Assembly: GCF_003285265.1 (NCBI RefSeq)
Contig: NZ_CP030239.1
Location: 2,277,501-2,341,500, forward strand
Length of the DNA: 64,000 nt
Direction of reading: 5' to 3'
Source: Paracoccus mutanolyticus
GTDB taxonomy: Bacteria > Pseudomonadota > Alphaproteobacteria > Rhodobacterales > Rhodobacteraceae
Part shown: one piece after another, positions 63,302-64,000 of the stretch
Layout of the letters: each line of letters opens with the position of its first letter
How positions within the stretch are numbered: the first letter of the stretch is position 1
Notes under the pieces: model-generated
What the model was told of the DNA's origin: nothing
What the model saw: the letters and a program-made list of their open reading frames with translations, nothing else
Databases searched by the model: none
Program-made: the position numbers and the translations under genes

Positions 63302-63466
63302 TTCGAGGAAGCACGGAACGGCGACACGCCTGTGATGGTCAAGCGGGTCGTGGACGATATCGACGAGATCGTGCGCGCGGTCAGGTTCGACGGCTGGCAA
63401 GCCACGCACGCGGGTGAACGCGAGGTCAAGAAGGCGCTTCGCCAGACGCGCTTTCGTCTGCGAACA
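63302..63466 (+). pseudogene. HsdR (type I restriction subunit) C-terminal fragment
   Basis: LFEEARNGDTPVMVKRVVDD, IDEIVRAVRFDGWQATHAGE, REVKKALRQT is the C-terminus of type I restriction endonuclease R subunits. Confidence 0.85.
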
Positions 63467-63814
63467 GCAGGTCGTGGATTTCGCGTTCCAGACGCGCGGC
63501 AGATCCATCGGCAGGCGCGGACCTGATCGACGCCCAGATCGACCTCGGCCTTGACGACCTAGTCGCAACAAACGGCGAGACCAGATTCGAGCCTGCGCCG
63601 TTTCGAGCCTGTCGACAGACGAAGCGGTGCGCGCTGCCATAGGACGATCCGCTGGCGTCCTGCGCGGTCGTCACGACCGCAGCGACCTCGGGAAGCGCGC
63701 GTCGCGGCCTTTTTGCCTCCCATCCCACCTTAACAGCACGGCCGAGGCCTTTGCCCACAAGGCGCGCCGTTACGTCCTCGCCGAAACGCAATATTTTTAT
63801 CCTCTGCTTTCCGA
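63467..63814. other. Unassigned
   Basis: No recognisable gene. Confidence 0.35.
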
Positions 63815-64000
63815 TGGCGATCGGCCTGGCGCTGATGCGAGCGTCGACCCGTCGTGGCCAAGGTGACGGGCCTGTTCATCGACGCCGTCCGTTCCGTCCG
63901 TTCGCTGCCGCTGCTGGCGATCCTGTTCACCGCTGCCGTGGTCCTGCCCTTCGCCTTGCCCGAGGTGCTGATCGGCCAGAAGCTTTATCGCGTGATCTTG
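63815..64000 (+). pseudogene. AapM-type amino-acid ABC permease, runs off the window
   Basis: AIGLALMRAS then, after a small frame change, VTGLFIDAVRSVRSLPLLAI, LFTAAVVLPFALPEVLIGQK, LYRVIL corresponds to a central part of general L-amino-acid permeases. Whether it continues intact beyond 64000 is unknown. Confidence 0.7.

Overview
The window reads as DNA of a GC-rich alphaproteobacterium, most likely a Rhodobacterales genome close to Paracoccus. The grounds are the rRNA operon order (23S, 5S, tRNA-fMet), remains of a methanol-oxidation (mxa) cluster in the Paracoccus gene order, sulfoacetaldehyde acetyltransferase (xsc), a repABC-type RepA fragment and typical IS families. This is judged from remembered family sequences; no search was run.

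Region 1 (1-2323): 3' part of 23S rRNA, 5S rRNA and tRNA-fMet with encoded CCA. Region 2 (2280-10012): an element that looks intact. A large serine recombinase reads into the tRNA and takes its last codons and stop from it. Next come a 431-residue protein of unknown function on the opposite strand and a four-gene minus-strand operon. In transcription order the operon encodes a truncated hypothetical protein, a zinc-ribbon GIY-YIG nuclease-like protein, an FtsH-like AAA+ protein with an M41 protease site, and a small Tat/Sec-exported protein. The operon's 5' end abuts an AraC-regulator remnant at 10011, so the far end of the element is missing.

Region 3 (10.0-64 kb) is a patchwork. It holds a few complete genes: an IS5-family transposase, a small XRE regulator with an operator, an RTX secreted protein, an IS3-family element with both inverted repeats, and an XRE-XRE-methyltransferase gene with one frameshift. 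Around them lie dozens of short pieces, about 60-300 bp each, of unrelated genes: regulators, ABC, TRAP-like, TTT and MFS transporters, central enzymes, relaxase, RepA, HsdR and transposases. They are joined abruptly and are often frameshifted. Some ancestral clusters are still readable through the damage, most clearly mxaF-G-I-R-S-A-C-K/L on the minus strand (30.2 to about 22.2 kb). There whole gene segments are replaced by foreign pieces, for example an amino-acid permease piece inside mxaF.

The patchwork is either real decay with repeated insertion of small DNA pieces, possibly on plasmid-derived DNA, or an assembly or read-quality artefact next to an rRNA operon. The sequence alone cannot decide. 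Coordinates of fragments are good to about 10-30 bp, and functions named for fragments describe the parent family, not a working gene.
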